Shown: in pieces, positions 16,259-24,508 of the stretch
Layout: the number at the start of each line of letters is the position of its first letter
Position numbering within the stretch: the stretch's first letter is position 1
Assembly: GCF_038002345.1 (NCBI RefSeq)
Contig: NZ_JBBOCJ010000001.1
Coordinates: 3,658,001 to 3,722,000, forward strand
Source: Paenibacillus sp. FSL M7-0420
Lineage (GTDB): Bacteria; Bacillota; Bacilli; Paenibacillales; Paenibacillaceae
Direction: 5' to 3'
DNA: 64,000 bases
The notes under the pieces: model-generated
The model's database searches: none
Told to the model about the DNA's origin: nothing
Seen by the model: only the letters and a program-made list of their open reading frames with translations
Translations under genes and position numbers: made by a program

Positions 16259-16825
16259 GTGAGCAGAAGAATCATTTTAGACTTGGCAGTTACTTTGGAT
16301 GGTTACATTGAAGGGAAGAATGGGGAAGTGGACTGGTGCATTATGGACCCTGAGCTGGAGTTCACTCAATTTTTGAATCAAGTGGATACCATATTTTATG
16401 GAAGAAAAAGCTATGACCTATTTGGACAATACATTCTGAAGGATGAAGATTCGGATGCTGACAAAGAACTTTGGGCACTAGTTCATAGTAAAGAGAAATA
16501 TGTGTTTTCCAGGTCGCAGCAGGGGGAGGGGCATGAAGCTATTTATATAAACGACCATATTCTCGAAGAAGTAAACAAAATCAAACAGAGACCCGGTAGA
16601 GACATCTGGTTATATGGCGGAGCAAGCCTGATTACAACGTTTATCCAATTAGGGCTTGTGGATGAATTCAGATTATCCGTACACCCTGTAGTTCTAGGAG
16701 AAGGAAAACCGCTGTTTGCGGATATCAAAGAACGGTTGAATTTGAAATTGGCTCATACCAGAACCTTCTCCTCCGGACTTGTTCAGCTCATATACCATTG
16801 GGATGGTGAGCCTGATGCACGCTAA
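16259..16825 (+). CDS. Dihydrofolate reductase-like (RibD C-terminal domain) protein, YyaP/YwjB type
   Basis: Protein of 188 residues with the RibD-C/DHFR fold: ILDLAVTLDGYIEGKNGEVDW at the start, DTIFYGRKSYDLFG in the middle, and DIWLYGGASLITTFIQLGLVDEFRLSVHPVVLGEGKPLF near the end. The start is GTG with AAAGGAGC 8 nt before it. Family members bind NADPH, but most have no proven substrate. It is not a housekeeping DHFR: the classical folate motifs are absent. Its 3' end overlaps the UvrA-like gene by 11 nt, so the two are translationally coupled and may share a stress or drug-response role. Confidence 0.82.
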   Translation: MSRRIILDLAVTLDGYIEGKNGEVDWCIMDPELEFTQFLNQVDTIFYGRKSYDLFGQYILKDEDSDADKELWALVHSKEKYVFSRSQQGEGHEAIYINDHILEEVNKIKQRPGRDIWLYGGASLITTFIQLGLVDEFRLSVHPVVLGEGKPLFADIKERLNLKLAHTRTFSSGLVQLIYHWDGEPDAR

Positions 16826-19079
16826 TGATATCGTCATTAAAGGCGCGAGAGAGAATAACCTCAAAAACGTAAATGTCCGCATTCCGAAACGGAAAATCAC
16901 GATCTTCACCGGTGTCTCAGGTTCGGGCAAATCTTCGCTGGTCTTCGACACTATCAGTGTCGAGGCTCAGCGGCAGCTAAATGAGACGTTCTCTGCATAC
17001 ATCCGCAACCGGATGCCCCGGTATAGTCAGCCAGATGCCGATCTCATCGAGAACTTGTCTACGGCCGTTGTTATCGATCAGAAAAGACTCGGCGGCAACT
17101 CCCGTTCGACGGTTGGCACGATCACAGATATCAATGCTATGCTCCGGCTGCTGTTCTCCAGAATCGGCAAACCGTTCATTGGCAATTCGCATGTATTCTC
17201 CTTTAACGACCCGGCCGGTATGTGCCCGGAATGCTCGGGAGTGGGGCAAGTGGTGCAGTTCGTTGTGGAGAAGCTGCTTGACTGGTCCAGGTCGCTGAAT
17301 GATGGCGCGATTCTGTTCCCCGCTTTCAAAGTGGGGGGCTGGTTATGGAATACATATGCCCATTCCGGACTATTCGACAACGATAAGCGGCTCGCTGACT
17401 ACACACAGGAAGAGATGGATGTCCTCCTGCATGGCAAAGAGAGCAAGATCGTGTACAACACCAAGGGCGGAGCCATCGAATCGGATTATGAAGGTCTGCT
17501 GCCCAAGCTCACACGTCTGTATCTGAAGCGGGACAGCAGCGAGCTGTCCGAAGCCAAACGCGAATCCATTGACCGGTTCTTGTCCTACAGCGAATGCAGC
17601 CTGTGTAAGGGGAGCCGGCTTAATCAAGAAGCCTTAGGCTGCCGGATTAACGGATACAACATCGCTGAGTGTGCGGCTATGGAGATTGGCGGGCTTATTT
17701 GTATCATCGAAGCCATTCAGGAACCCGTTGCCGGGCCTATGAAGGAGGGAATCCTGACCCGGTTGAATCATCTGGTCTCGATCGGGCTGGAGTATCTCAG
17801 TCTGGACCGGCAGACCACAACATTGTCGGGCGGGGAGTCGCAGCGCATTAAGATGGTCCGCCATCTGAGCAGCAGTCTTACCGACATGATCTATATTTTT
17901 GACGAGCCAAGCGTCGGGCTGCATCCGCGGGATGTTCATCGTCTGAACGGCATGCTGCGCCAGCTCAGGGACAAAGGGAATACGGTACTTGTTGTTGAAC
18001 ATGACCGCGAAGTGATGGAAATCGCTGATTATATTATTGATGTAGGACCTCATGCAGGTGCCCGTGGCGGTACAATCGTCTATGATGGTGACTTTGCAGG
18101 CTTACTCCAGGCGGATACGTTAACAGGACGGTACTTGAAGCAAAGTCTGCCCTTGAAGACATCTGTCAGAGTGCCAAAGGGACGAATGAGCGTAGCCTGC
18201 ACCAGCTTGCACAATCTGAAGGAGGTGAGTGTTGATATCCCTGTTGGAGTACTGACTGTGGTAACGGGAGTTGCCGGCTCAGGTAAAAGTACGCTGATTA
18301 ACGGAGCCTTCCTGTCCTCACATCCGGAAGCCATCGTCATTGATCAGTCGGCTGCAGGCACATCCATCCGCTCTAATCCGGCCACCTACACGGGAATAAT
18401 GGACGACATCCGCCGGCTGTTCGCAGCCGCCAACAAGGTTAGCGCTTCCCTGTTCAGCTTCAATTCCAAGGGAGCCTGTGCCAACTGTCAGGGTCTAGGC
18501 ATGATCTACACAGATCTGGCGTTTCTCGAGCCCATACGGACGACTTGTGAAGTGTGTGCGGGCAGGCGGTTCAGCGAAGAAGTATTGACCTATAAACTCA
18601 ATGGACAATCCATCAGCGACGTCCTGGCTATGACCGTGCGGGAGGCTTCGGAGTTCTTCAGCAAGAAGGAGCTGCTCCGCAAGCTGCAGACACTGGAGGA
18701 TGTGGGACTTGGATACGTAACGCTGGGCCAGCCTTTGAGCACTTTGTCGGGCGGTGAGTGCCAACGCATCAAGCTGGCTGAAGAGCTTCACAAAGAGGGC
18801 AGCCTATACGTTATGGATGAGCCTACAACCGGATTGCATATGTCCGATATCTCAGGGCTGATGGACATTATGAACCGCCTCGTCGACAGTGGCAACTCCG
18901 TGGTGGTCATCGAGCATAATCTGGATGTGATCAAGAGTGCAGACTGGATTATTGACATGGGTCCCGAAGGCGGACACCGGGGTGGGCAAATCGTATTCGA
19001 AGGCACACCTGCCCAGCTTGCCGCTGCTGAACATTCTATAACAGGGACGTATCTGCGCAAGGCCCTAGAGCAATCTTGA
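16815..19079 (+). CDS. Short UvrA-like ABC ATPase (excinuclease A paralogue)
   Basis: Soluble twin-ATPase protein of 754 residues, about 200 shorter than housekeeping UvrA. Walker A1 is GVSGSGKSS (33-41) and Walker A2 is GVAGSGKST (about 484). The signatures LSGGESQRIKM and LSGGECQRIKL are near residues 337 and 640. Zinc-type Cys pairs (CSLCKGSRL; CANCQG with CEVCAGRR) are retained. The start ATG 16815 overlaps the DHFR-like gene. Short UvrA paralogues (DrrC/UvrA2-like) are linked to resistance against DNA-damaging drugs by family precedent. The missing length probably reflects loss of the UvrB-binding region. It ends 15 nt inside the convergent kinase gene. Confidence 0.87.
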   Translation: MHANDIVIKGARENNLKNVNVRIPKRKITIFTGVSGSGKSSLVFDTISVEAQRQLNETFSAYIRNRMPRYSQPDADLIENLSTAVVIDQKRLGGNSRSTVGTITDINAMLRLLFSRIGKPFIGNSHVFSFNDPAGMCPECSGVGQVVQFVVEKLLDWSRSLNDGAILFPAFKVGGWLWNTYAHSGLFDNDKRLADYTQEEMDVLLHGKESKIVYNTKGGAIESDYEGLLPKLTRLYLKRDSSELSEAKRESIDRFLSYSECSLCKGSRLNQEALGCRINGYNIAECAAMEIGGLICIIEAIQEPVAGPMKEGILTRLNHLVSIGLEYLSLDRQTTTLSGGESQRIKMVRHLSSSLTDMIYIFDEPSVGLHPRDVHRLNGMLRQLRDKGNTVLVVEHDREVMEIADYIIDVGPHAGARGGTIVYDGDFAGLLQADTLTGRYLKQSLPLKTSVRVPKGRMSVACTSLHNLKEVSVDIPVGVLTVVTGVAGSGKSTLINGAFLSSHPEAIVIDQSAAGTSIRSNPATYTGIMDDIRRLFAAANKVSASLFSFNSKGACANCQGLGMIYTDLAFLEPIRTTCEVCAGRRFSEEVLTYKLNGQSISDVLAMTVREASEFFSKKELLRKLQTLEDVGLGYVTLGQPLSTLSGGECQRIKLAEELHKEGSLYVMDEPTTGLHMSDISGLMDIMNRLVDSGNSVVVIEHNLDVIKSADWIIDMGPEGGHRGGQIVFEGTPAQLAAAEHSITGTYLRKALEQS

Positions 19080-20828
19080 ACGGGCAGCCCATATCAAACG
19101 TATCTCCGTTCCTTCCTCGGGACTCGACCGAACCTCAATTCGCCCTTGCATCGCCTCGATCAGTCCCTTGGTTACGGCCATGCCCAGGCCTGAGCCGACA
19201 TCGGGTGCCGCTGTATCTGTGCCGCGATAGTATCGTTCGAACAGCTTCCACACTGTCTCCTGATCCATTCCGCGTCCATTATCGGCAAATTGAACAATGA
19301 AATCGCCTGCCTCTTTACCTGGCTGCACACTTACAATCAGCTTCGCGTCCGGCGGATTATGGAGCAGGGCATTGGCGGTCAGATTATCAACGATCCGTTC
19401 AAAGGAGGGAATGTGTACATAACCCTGTACCTGAGCCGGGGCAGGCTGGAAAGTAATGCGGCCCTCACCATAAGCCGGGTTACGTTCAGCACGCTGTACC
19501 AAATCCTGCAGCAGAGCATTGATATCCGTTAGCTCAACAGGGGGCTGGTACCCGCCGCTGCGCAGACGGTAGGTCATGGCCAGGTCGCTTACCAGCCTGT
19601 CCATGTACATCGACTTGTCTAACATAATGCCCGCGAATTCCCGTACTTCATTAGAAGCCCACTCGTATCTCTCTGCTTCCAGCATATGTGCATAGCCCTG
19701 GATGGAGGACAGGGGTGTCTTTAGATCATGGGTGATTCCAGCAATCCATTCCTCGCGAAGAGAGTCGGTCTGTCTGCGGAGTTCTTTATCCTGTTCCAGA
19801 GTATCGGATAACGTCTGGATGGAACGTAACACTTCCGTATATACCCGATATTTCCGCCGCCATTTCCCGTTCTTCTTCTGGCTAAGCGGCCTGCCGCGGG
19901 GGCCGGCCGGCTCCTCATATTGTCCGCGTTCCAGCCGCTGCAGCCATTGGAGCATATGGAGCATAGGATAACCGAACAGGTTGGCATACCAGACAGCAAG
20001 CAGGATCAGCAAGCCGATAATAGATACCAGAAGTGCAGCCAGGGCTGGACCAAAAATAAATCCGAAGGGGTTCTCATTGCTCCCCGCCGGCTTGCTCTCA
20101 AGTGGAACACTAAGCATCCAGGTAGAATGGTTCTGCTCATCATAGCTGGTCAATGCAGTCATTCCATACCGGGCGGGGTAACGTGTACGCAGAATCAGAT
20201 CCTGGATGCTGTAGCTGTCCGGAATCCCTGCTGCGGGCTTGTTGAATGAAGCCATCTCCTGCCCCTGTTCGTCCAGAATCTGAAGATAGGCATCCGCCGC
20301 GCGGATGATGTCCTGCTGCCCGGATGCCAGTTCAAGCTTGTTATTTGCATAACGCCCCCCGTTATATGCTTGCTCCAGTATGGTTACGGCCTGGTTGTTC
20401 TCTCCATACAGCAGGGTGAAATTGATCCCTTGTCGTTCCCGGATAAGCAGATATAGCTCGTAGGGAAAGGGCTTTTGTCCTTGCCAATAGGATATGAGCT
20501 CTCCAGGTTTATAGTGATTCGGCACATCAGGAGGAGTATGAAAAGCATCCAGCACACGGCCTTGCTCATCGAGAATCTGAAGCCAGCCGTTGTTTTCCTC
20601 CATTCGCTTCAGCAGCTCAGGATCATACTTAACCCTGCCGTCCGGCAAAATATCGGCTGTACTGATTAGCTGGTCGAGCCCGACAGTGGCGAAATCTTCA
20701 ACAAGGCTGGCCTCATTCAACTGCTGAATGACCCAGTAAGCTATGCTCCCGCCTATGATCAAGATCAGAATCACCGTACCCGCAAGCAAGCCAATGAACC
20801 GCGTCATTAATCTGCGTCTTATACTCAT
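19065..20828 (-). CDS. Two-component sensor histidine kinase
   Basis: HisKA-type kinase of 587 residues. TM1 spans about 12-33, followed by a large extracellular sensor region (about 35-255), TM2 (about 257-280) and a linker. The H-box GITHDLKTPLSSIQGY has the phospho-accepting His near 366. The ATPase domain shows N-box NLTANALLHNPP, DNGRGM and GSGLGMAVTKG. The start overlaps the response-regulator stop by 4 nt. The signal is unknown. The divergent neighbour is an M23 lipoprotein, which suggests cell-wall sensing. Its 3' end overlaps the convergent UvrA-like gene by 15 bp with no terminator between them. Confidence 0.9.
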   Translation of the reverse strand: MSIRRRLMTRFIGLLAGTVILILIIGGSIAYWVIQQLNEASLVEDFATVGLDQLISTADILPDGRVKYDPELLKRMEENNGWLQILDEQGRVLDAFHTPPDVPNHYKPGELISYWQGQKPFPYELYLLIRERQGINFTLLYGENNQAVTILEQAYNGGRYANNKLELASGQQDIIRAADAYLQILDEQGQEMASFNKPAAGIPDSYSIQDLILRTRYPARYGMTALTSYDEQNHSTWMLSVPLESKPAGSNENPFGFIFGPALAALLVSIIGLLILLAVWYANLFGYPMLHMLQWLQRLERGQYEEPAGPRGRPLSQKKNGKWRRKYRVYTEVLRSIQTLSDTLEQDKELRRQTDSLREEWIAGITHDLKTPLSSIQGYAHMLEAERYEWASNEVREFAGIMLDKSMYMDRLVSDLAMTYRLRSGGYQPPVELTDINALLQDLVQRAERNPAYGEGRITFQPAPAQVQGYVHIPSFERIVDNLTANALLHNPPDAKLIVSVQPGKEAGDFIVQFADNGRGMDQETVWKLFERYYRGTDTAAPDVGSGLGMAVTKGLIEAMQGRIEVRSSPEEGTEIRLIWAARSRLL

Positions 20829-21550
20829 CGCCCAGGCCCCATGTCAGACTGAATGAGCTTATACCCTAGCCCGCGAACGTTCACCAATAATTCAGGGTTG
20901 GAGGGATCTGCCTCAATACGCTCACGAATCCGGTGAATATGCACCATGACGGTGTTATCATCACGAATGGCCTCCGATCCCCAGACCCGCTCATACAATT
21001 CAGACTTGGTGAAGATACGATTGGGATGTTTACAAAAGAACAGCAGCAACTGGTATACCAGCGCTGGGCAGTTCACGGGCTGGCCTTCTACCCTAAGTTC
21101 ACCGGCTGGCTCCACGACCTGAAAGCGTCCATAATCATAGATGCCTTCCTGTGGCACCTGTTCTGCTTCCGTCTGTCTGGGCAAATATCGTCTCAGCAGG
21201 GATTTGATCCGTGCGACTACCTCCAGCGGGTTAAACGGTTTAACGACATAATCGTCTCCTCCAACCGCAAAGCCGGTCAGCTTGTCATAATCGGTAGTTT
21301 TCGCAGTCAGAAAGAGAATAGGGGCATCTGTAATTTGACGCAGAAAAGGGCAGACTTCCAGCCCGCTTCGGCCTGGAAGCATTACGTCCAGCACAATGCA
21401 GTGATAGGTTTTCTTTTCACATGCAGCAATCGCCTCTTCACCGGTAGTGACCGTATCAATATCCAGGAATTGCTCTTTGAGCAATACCGTTCGGAGCATA
21501 TGCAGAATCGCCTGTTCATCATCAACAAGCAGGATTGAAACTTCATCCAT
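20825..21550 (-). CDS. OmpR/PhoB-family response regulator
   Basis: Response regulator of 241 residues and partner of the downstream kinase. The receiver domain begins SILLVDDEQA, with Asp55 (VLDVMLPGRSG) as phospho-acceptor and Lys in VVKPFNP. The C-terminal winged helix (about 145-235) ends with the typical DNTVMVHIHRIRERIE and VRGLGYKL segments. It is the first gene of a leftward operon. Its promoter lies in the 209-nt divergent spacer shared with the M23 lipoprotein gene, making that gene the best candidate target. Confidence 0.92.
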   Translation of the reverse strand: MDEVSILLVDDEQAILHMLRTVLLKEQFLDIDTVTTGEEAIAACEKKTYHCIVLDVMLPGRSGLEVCPFLRQITDAPILFLTAKTTDYDKLTGFAVGGDDYVVKPFNPLEVVARIKSLLRRYLPRQTEAEQVPQEGIYDYGRFQVVEPAGELRVEGQPVNCPALVYQLLLFFCKHPNRIFTKSELYERVWGSEAIRDDNTVMVHIHRIRERIEADPSNPELLVNVRGLGYKLIQSDMGPGR

Positions 21551-21759
21551 GACGAAATAGAGCCTCCCAGCTTTTTATACAAGTATCATACCATTCTGAA
21601 GCACTGTGTTGCGTGCAGGCAACCTTAACGGATGCTTAATTTTGGAGATGTAACCCGCCGCAAAGTTAAGATAGAAGTAAGAGTAGGTTAGACGGCGGAT
21701 AAGATTGATGTCGTACACTGGACTGGAAAGATATCGTGCTAACAAAGGAGTGCAAGGAA

Positions 21760-22800
21760 ATGACCAGAGTATATTCGAAAAGCTGGAAGCTGCTTGCCGC
21801 AGTGCTGGGTACGTGTGTGATATTATCTGCCTGCGGCACCTCGAAATCAGCTGAACCGCAAGAGGAATTACCTGTAGAACAGACTTCCAGTCCAGCCCCA
21901 TCAGTGGAAGCTGCGAATGGAGCGGGGGAGGGCGCAATGATTACACCTGACAATTTCATGGATAGCTTAATGAAGGGATCGAAGGAGGACATCTACAAGC
22001 AGATGAGCCCGGAGCTGCAGGGAATCATATCGCTGGACGAATTCAAGACGACTGCCGATAGCTTTATGGAAGGCGTTGCTTCATGGGAGAAGGTTACGGA
22101 GTTTAAAATGAACAATCTGATTGAAAGCTCATGGAAGGATCAGACGGGGACTAAGGGGATTCAAGCCTCTTTCGCCGAAGATTACCAGATTGCGGGGCTG
22201 CTTATTCAGCCGCTTGAGAGGCATGAAGAAACGGATAAGGCGCTGACCAAGACTGAATTCCAGTTTCCGCTGAAGGGCGAATGGTTTGTGTTCTGGGGCG
22301 GGAACGATGTGTTATCCAACTATCATTATGCTCATGAAACCCAGCGTTACGCACTCGACATTATCCGCACTCAGGATGCTGCAAGCTATGAAGATAAGGG
22401 AACGGACAATGAGAACTATTATGCTTTTGGTGAACCGATCTATGCAGCAGCAGATGGAAGGGTGGTTGAAGTCAAAAATGACATCCCGGATAACACTCCG
22501 GGCGTGATGAACGCTGAAGAACCGGCCGGGAATGTTGTGGTCATTGATCATGGAAACGGGGAGCACAGCATCACAGCACATCTCAAGCAAGGCAGTGTAG
22601 CCGTCAAAAAAGGGGATAACATTCAGCAGGGAGATCTCATCGGACATCTTGGTAATTCAGGGAACTCCAGTGAAGCACACTTGCATTTTCAAGTATCAGA
22701 CGGGCCCGACATCTTCACTTCGCGTTCGCTTCAGATCCGCTGGGCCGATCAGAGTCAGAAGCTGACACGGGGGAATTCTTTTCAGGGACTGCGCAATTAA
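21760..22800 (+). CDS. M23-family peptidase lipoprotein
   Basis: Predicted cell-wall endopeptidase anchored outside the membrane, 346 residues. I chose ATG 21760, preceded by AAAGGAG; the in-frame start at 21736 lies before that site. The signal peptide has lipobox LSAC with Cys25. A DUF3887-like region spans about 60-150. The LytM part contains QRYALDI (metal-ligand Asp), GRVVEVKND, VVIDHGNGEHSITAHLKQGS and the terminal AHLHFQV with the catalytic HxH. It is divergent from an OmpR/HK pair that may control it. The stop codon lies inside its terminator hairpin. Confidence 0.87.
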   Translation: MTRVYSKSWKLLAAVLGTCVILSACGTSKSAEPQEELPVEQTSSPAPSVEAANGAGEGAMITPDNFMDSLMKGSKEDIYKQMSPELQGIISLDEFKTTADSFMEGVASWEKVTEFKMNNLIESSWKDQTGTKGIQASFAEDYQIAGLLIQPLERHEETDKALTKTEFQFPLKGEWFVFWGGNDVLSNYHYAHETQRYALDIIRTQDAASYEDKGTDNENYYAFGEPIYAAADGRVVEVKNDIPDNTPGVMNAEEPAGNVVVIDHGNGEHSITAHLKQGSVAVKKGDNIQQGDLIGHLGNSGNSSEAHLHFQVSDGPDIFTSRSLQIRWADQSQKLTRGNSFQGLRN

Positions 22801-22816
22801 TTGCGTCAGTTTTTAT
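22788..22816 (+). terminator. Terminator overlapping the M23 stop codon
   Basis: ACTGCGCAAT pairs with ATTGCG-T-CAGT around the TAA stop and is followed by TTTTTAT. Confidence 0.8.
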
Positions 22817-22985
22817 AAACGGCATACTTTCCAAAGGACTCTTGCACCCGCAAGAGTTTTTGCCGTTCCAAGTAACGTACATGTGCTGAGGTCTCCCCAA
22901 GCGCAAACCGCGCGCTGTCATTGTCAAAGTAAATAGGTGCTGCTGCGCCGAGGGATGGGTCCCATGCTTCACAGCCAGTACATTT
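22806..22985 (-). pseudogene. C-terminal remnant of an MBL-fold hydrolase gene
   Basis: The minus strand here encodes about 55 residues ending ARFALGETSAHVRYLERQKLLRV and GKYAVYKN, then TGA. This resembles the extreme C-terminus of MBL-fold metallohydrolases (helix with GETxAHLxYL). The metal-binding part is missing. Upstream on this strand, at 23010, sits an IS4-family element, and no matching N-terminal part is found beyond it. I infer a truncated gene. The assignment rests on a short stretch. Confidence 0.4.
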
Positions 22986-22995
22986 ATAAAAAATC

Positions 22996-23010
22996 CTGCA
23001 AAATGTGTAA
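22996..23010 (+). repeat. Left direct repeat flanking the IS element
   Basis: CTGCAAAATGTGTAA abuts the left end of the element. CTGCAAAATGTGCAA (24251-24265) abuts the right end, with one difference. A third related copy, AAATCCTGCAAAATGGGCAA, lies at 29761-29780, so this may be a target-site duplication inside a dispersed repeat. Confidence 0.7.
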
Positions 23011-24250
23011 GCGTGTTGATTTCCCAAAAAAAGGGACAAAAAAGGCCGCCATTTCGGGTAATGGTAAGTACGACCAAACCAAACCGAAATGAGGCGACCT
23101 CATGAATAATAATACCCCATTCTTAGCCGTATTCAAACAAGTATTAACTCCAGAAGAAGTTGAAATGGTGACCGGGCAAACCGAGGACTACGAGGATACC
23201 GGAACCAAAATGACCGTTGGTGTGTTGTTCGATTACTTTATCCAAGCCTGCTACCACCAATGGGATGGCTTTCGTCAAAGTGCCCGCGTGGGCTCGAACT
23301 TCGATTTGCCTAAGGTTCATTACTCCACTCTTTCGGGCAAAGCCGGTGAAGTTCCTTACGATATCTTCAAACGTTTGTTTCAACTGCTTGTCCAGAAATG
23401 TAACCGGCAAACCCGTCGGCACCTAAATCTGCCTAAAGATCTTCTACTGATTGACTCTACGACGGTTACGGCGGCAAACTCCCGCATGTCTTGGGCTCCG
23501 TATAAAAAATTCAGAGGAGGCATCAAGCTGCATGTCGCTCTTTCGCATGGACAGCATTCACCCATGAAGGTGGTCGAATCGATTGCCCGGCGCAATGACG
23601 CTCCATTTGGAGAAGTCTTGGCCCATAAGGACTACATTTTAGTTCAGGATCGGGCGTATGGAAAAATCGGTCGATTGGATCAATATGTGCAGCAAGGTCA
23701 GTCCTTTGTGGTTCGTCTGAAAGACAATCTCCATTTGGTGATGCCGCGAAAGCTTCAACGACCGGCGGAGGGAGACACCAAAATTGTACGCGATATCACC
23801 TGTTATATTGGTCAAGGCAAACACCAATCCGCCCACCGCCACCGCGTCGTTGAATTTGAAAATGACCGGGGTGAAGTGGTACGAATTGTGACCGATTTGA
23901 GAAAAGAGTCCGCTCATGTGATTGCTGAAATTTACAAAGCACGCTGGGAGATTGAAGTCTTTTTCCGCTGGGTGAAACAGCATCTGAATGTCCCTTGTCT
24001 ATTTGGAACCACCGAAAATGCAGTATATAGCCAATTGTTTGTGGCCCTTACCGCGTATGTGCTTCTGAAATACATTTTTGATGAAATTCATCCGAAGGTA
24101 CCGGTCTTCGCTGAGCTGACTCTTTGGGAATTTATGCAGCACTGGCGTATATTTAATCTTCCGCTGGAGTGGCAGGCTCAGTTTAATCTGCTCAGGCGTA
24201 AAGAACATTTAGGTGTTTTTGTCATCCCATAATATGGGTAATCAACACGC
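23011..24250 (+). mobile_element. IS4-family insertion sequence (1240 bp)
   Basis: The ends are a 15-bp inverted repeat with one mismatch: GCGTGTTGATTTCCC (23011-23025) and GGGTAATCAACACGC (24236-24250). A near-perfect 15-bp direct repeat flanks it. One intact transposase gene fills it. The element appears complete and may be active. Confidence 0.88.
23102..24232 (+). CDS. IS4-family DDE transposase
   Basis: Transposase of 376 residues. The catalytic triad is readable: Asp in LLIDSTTVT, Asp in LVQDRAYGK, and Glu in the IS4 signature Y-x2-R-x3-E-x6-K (YKARWEIEVFFRWVK). The N-terminal region has the PYDIFKRLFQLL block common in this family. There is no frameshift or stop, so it should be functional. 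It lies inside the 1240-bp element bounded by inverted repeats. It separates a truncated MBL-type gene fragment from a truncated AHSA1-type fragment, so insertions here were accompanied by deletions. Confidence 0.93.
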   Translation: MNNNTPFLAVFKQVLTPEEVEMVTGQTEDYEDTGTKMTVGVLFDYFIQACYHQWDGFRQSARVGSNFDLPKVHYSTLSGKAGEVPYDIFKRLFQLLVQKCNRQTRRHLNLPKDLLLIDSTTVTAANSRMSWAPYKKFRGGIKLHVALSHGQHSPMKVVESIARRNDAPFGEVLAHKDYILVQDRAYGKIGRLDQYVQQGQSFVVRLKDNLHLVMPRKLQRPAEGDTKIVRDITCYIGQGKHQSAHRHRVVEFENDRGEVVRIVTDLRKESAHVIAEIYKARWEIEVFFRWVKQHLNVPCLFGTTENAVYSQLFVALTAYVLLKYIFDEIHPKVPVFAELTLWEFMQHWRIFNLPLEWQAQFNLLRRKEHLGVFVIP

Positions 24251-24337
24251 CTGCAAAATGTGCAACATTGCTACTCCTTACAAGTGGCCGGTTAAAGATG
24301 GCACCAGCATCCTTCACCCGAAGGGTGAGTGACTATA

Positions 24338-24440
24338 GATCATGGACAATTTTAAAGCCTATACCGAACACAATTAACGATCAAAAGAAAGACGCCTGGG
24401 AAGATGGAAGATACCCGGCGTTTTTCTTTCAAGAGTGAAA
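24338..24440 (+). pseudogene. 3' remnant of an AHSA1/SRPBCC gene with its decayed terminator
   Basis: Bases 24339-24377 encode IMDNFKAYTEHN then TAA, the same last 12 residues as the AHSA1 protein ending at 16095, with only synonymous changes. The similarity continues through the spacer into the terminator (GACGCCTGGG ... CCCGGCGTTTTT), whose stem has an insertion. Nothing upstream of the GATCATGG junction matches. It is therefore a tail fragment of a second copy, left near the IS element. Confidence 0.75.
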
Positions 24441-24446
24441 ATAGTG

Positions 24447-24477
24447 TTGACTTACGGCTTCCTTTAAGGAATATAAT
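24447..24477 (+). promoter_or_regulatory. Promoter with 19-bp spacer and central palindrome
   Basis: TTGACT (24447-24452) and TATAAT (24472-24477) are separated by 19 nt. The spacer ends with the palindrome TTCCTTTAAGGAA (24459-24471). A long spacer plus a dyad between the boxes is the layout of MerR-activated promoters. It drives the MBL-fold gene. Confidence 0.65.
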
Positions 24478-24508
24478 ATACCTACTTATAGGAAAGGAAG
24501 ATGAAGGA

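Noticed and set aside
21655..21710. Tandem TTA-containing repeats in the M23/OmpR divergent spacer as a PhoP-type box
   Set aside because: The repeats (GTTAAGATAG, AAGTAAGAG, GGTTAGACG) are too irregular in spacing to support a specific regulator site.
24251..24337. Possible N-terminal part of the broken MBL gene to the right of the IS
   Set aside because: Reading the minus strand gives no metal-binding motif and no continuous frame.
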